64,000 nt of DNA from Paenibacillus tritici (GTDB lineage: Bacteria > Bacillota > Bacilli > Paenibacillales > Paenibacillaceae), in contig NZ_JABMKX010000007.1 in NCBI RefSeq assembly GCF_013204885.1, positions 1-64,000 on the forward strand, given 5' to 3'. A program made the translations under genes and the position numbers. This document shows, one piece after another, positions 62,541-64,000 of this stretch (positions are counted from its first letter, which is position 1; the number at the start of each line of letters is the position of its first letter). A model generated the notes under the pieces. It was not told where the DNA came from. It ran no database searches and saw nothing but the letters and a program-made list of their open reading frames with translations.

Positions 62541-62581
62541 AAAAAAAATCCCGCCCCCTCAAAATAAGGGAACCGGGATTC
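62541..62581 (-). terminator. Terminator of greA
   Basis: AATCCCGGTTCCCT pairs with AGGGGGCGGGATT around TATTTTG and is followed on the minus strand by TTTTTTTTGAG. Confidence 0.88.
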
Positions 62582-62596
62582 TTGTTAGATGTTTGT

Positions 62597-63079
62597 TTAC
62601 AGCATTTTAATTTCAAGCAGCTCATATTTGATAATACCCATCGGGGCATTGACGCTGATGATGTCGCCCACTTTTTTGCCGATCAGCTCTTTGCCCAGCG
62701 GGCTTTCGTATGAAATCTTGTTGTCCAGGACATCGGCTTCCGCCGGACCGACCACCCGGTATTCAATCTTCTCGGAGTACTCGACATCATTCAGAATAAC
62801 GATGCAGCCTACGCTGACTGTGCTTAGATCCATATTGCTGGAATCCACGATCTGCGCTTTGATCAGCATCTTCTCCAGAATCATGATGCGGGTCTCCATG
62901 AAGGATTGATCCTCCTTGGCAGAATGGTATTCACTGTTCTCCTTCAGATCCCCGTAGCTGATTGCCAGCTTAAGCCGGGCGGCAAGCTCCTTGCGTCCTG
63001 CTCCCTTAAGTTCTCTCAGCTCTTCTTCGAGCTTGGCTAACCCTTCCTTCGTCAAAAACACTTCGTCATTGTTGGACAT
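62597..63079 (-). CDS. greA: Transcript cleavage factor GreA
   Basis: A 160-residue RNA polymerase secondary-channel factor that rescues backtracked complexes. The N-terminal coiled coil carries YGDLKENSEYHSAKEDQS with the acidic tip residues that hold the catalytic Mg; the C-terminal FKBP-like domain has SPLGKELIGKKVGD. TAGGAG is upstream of the ATG. A -10 (TACAAT, minus strand, 63109-63114) lies close by. Single-gene unit. Confidence 0.97.
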   Translation of the reverse strand: MSNNDEVFLTKEGLAKLEEELRELKGAGRKELAARLKLAISYGDLKENSEYHSAKEDQSFMETRIMILEKMLIKAQIVDSSNMDLSTVSVGCIVILNDVEYSEKIEYRVVGPAEADVLDNKISYESPLGKELIGKKVGDIISVNAPMGIIKYELLEIKML

Positions 63080-63214
63080 ATTTACAACTCCTATTATTAG
63101 CTCGCTTTATTGTATTCTAACTCATATCCGCCCAACATGCGAAGAGAAAGCGCTGCAATCGGAAAACGTGATTCCCCATCTATAATGACAGTCCAGCAAA
63201 AACAAGGCCAAGGA

Positions 63215-63243
63215 TTGACGGATCTGCACGAAACTGATAGATT
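63215..63243 (+). promoter_or_regulatory. Candidate promoter of the ATP-grasp gene
   Basis: TTGACG (63215-63220), a 17-base spacer, TAGATT (63238-63243), ending about 57 bases before the ATG. Confidence 0.55.
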
Positions 63244-63299
63244 GAATTAATCATACAAATTAACTCGGAATTACACTTTAGCCAAAGGGGCCGGTCCGC

Positions 63300-64000
63300 A
63301 TGAACTTTATTTTCTTTTCCCCGCATTTCCCCAAGAACAGCGCTGAATTCTGTACTCACCTGCGGCAGCAGGGAGCAACGGTGCTGGGAATTGGCGATGC
63401 CGAATATGACCAGCTGGAGGACAAGCTGAAGTCGGCATTGACGGAGTATTACAAGGTAAGCGATCTGGAGAGCTATGAGGAGATTCTGCGGGCCGTCGGC
63501 TACTTCACCTATAAATACGGCAAGATCGACCGCTTCGAGTCGCTGAACGAATACTGGCTGGAGCAGGACGCCGCTATCCGCACGGACTTCAACATCTACG
63601 GCACCAAGTCGGATTTCGTCTCCAACCTGAAGCAGAAATCCAAGATGAAGGAATTCTTCCACAAAAGCGGTGTAAGCACCGTACAGTTCTCCACCGGAAC
63701 CACGCGCGAGAGCGTGGAGAGCTTCATCCAGAGCGCCGGCTTCCCGCTGGTGGTCAAGCCCGACCTCGGCTCCGGGGCCAGCAATACGTACAAGATCAAT
63801 AACGAAGAGGAGCTGCAGCACTTTTTGGACACCAAGCCGGAGGATGTAGCCTTTATCATTGAGGAATTCATTGACGGGGTTATCCTCACCTATGACGGGC
63901 TGGTCGATATCGACGGCAACGTGCGGTTCGCGGTCAGCCACCTGTTCGAGAACAGTGTCATGGAGGTCGTCAATACGGACAACCACCTCTACTACTTCTG
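63300..64000 (+). CDS. ATP-grasp domain protein, truncated by the window end
   Basis: The first 233 residues of a gene that runs off the window. It starts MNFIFFSPHFPKNS at the ATG at 63300, 9 bases after AAAGGGG. A pre-ATP-grasp region (about 1-100) is followed by KQKSKMKEFFHKSGVST and the ATP-grasp core with FPLVVKPDLGSGASNTYKI (nucleotide-binding Lys and Gly-rich loop) and FIIEEFIDGVILTYDGLVD. The family makes acyl-phosphate-dependent C-N bonds; the substrate is unknown. The gene continues past base 64000. Confidence 0.88.
   Translation, partial: MNFIFFSPHFPKNSAEFCTHLRQQGATVLGIGDAEYDQLEDKLKSALTEYYKVSDLESYEEILRAVGYFTYKYGKIDRFESLNEYWLEQDAAIRTDFNIYGTKSDFVSNLKQKSKMKEFFHKSGVSTVQFSTGTTRESVESFIQSAGFPLVVKPDLGSGASNTYKINNEEELQHFLDTKPEDVAFIIEEFIDGVILTYDGLVDIDGNVRFAVSHLFENSVMEVVNTDNHLYYF

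Noticed and set aside
63180..63986. 268-codon minus-strand open frame at the window end
   Set aside because: It is the antisense shadow of the truncated ATP-grasp gene, which has better start signals and clear motifs.

Overview
The window looks like a chromosomal segment of a Paenibacillus-type Firmicute. Evidence: strong AGGAGG-type ribosome binding sites with frequent TTG/GTG starts, YesM/YesN-style sensor/regulator pairs, lipoprotein sugar-binding proteins, CcpA-type cre boxes, a YdjO-like cold-inducible protein beside a cold-shock gene, a B. subtilis-like yda exopolysaccharide operon and an xpt-pbuX guanine riboswitch. I saw no rRNA, tRNA, insertion sequence, prophage or CRISPR array. The genus is inferred, not proven.

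Layout. 1-700: tail of an unknown gene, a 38-bp tandem repeat array and a terminator. 697-8960 (minus): maltose-type sugar locus, with a LacI regulator, MalE/MalF/MalG-type ABC importer and a fused GH65 phosphorylase/beta-phosphoglucomutase. 9296-13700 (plus): LLM flavin oxidoreductase, a TasA-like surface protein with an LPDTA sorting signal and its class D sortase, and peptidase T. 13755-17638 (minus): an HxlR-type regulator, an old yellow enzyme, and hxlR-hxlB-hxlA for formaldehyde fixation. 17889-24510: MATE exporter, an orphan sugar-binding lipoprotein with its YesMN two-component system, a small membrane protein, ydjO and csp. 24792-31514: an acidic small protein, metallo-beta-lactamase-fold hydrolase, DUF3999/DUF2339 membrane pair and a polysaccharide deacetylase.

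32011-41000: ribosomal protein L31 type B, then a six-gene operon matching B. subtilis ydaJKLMN plus one extra polytopic membrane protein, ending in a degenerate GGDEF protein that keeps an RxxD c-di-GMP-binding motif. 41001-41903 is a repeat-rich gap. 41904-46212: a tightly overlapped six-gene operon (small protein, Ser/Gly-rich membrane protein, glutathionylspermidine-synthase-like ATP-grasp ligase, lipoprotein, DUF350 protein, TVGYGD potassium channel). I consider this the least understood system in the window. 46443-50680: a 7TM hybrid kinase whose first phospho-acceptor His is replaced by Gln, with a SARP-type response regulator. 50829-52997: pbuX, xpt and their guanine riboswitch. 53256-58030: two adjacent hybrid kinases, one with about 230 residues of coiled coil and three receiver domains. 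58131-64000: HxlR regulator/MFS exporter pair with palindromic operators, aldo-keto reductase, AEC transporter, greA and a truncated ATP-grasp gene.

The intergenic DNA is notable: a 38-bp array, a 51-bp array, an 18-unit 10-bp array, and two diverged copies of a dispersed repeat about 21 kb apart with anchors at identical spacing.
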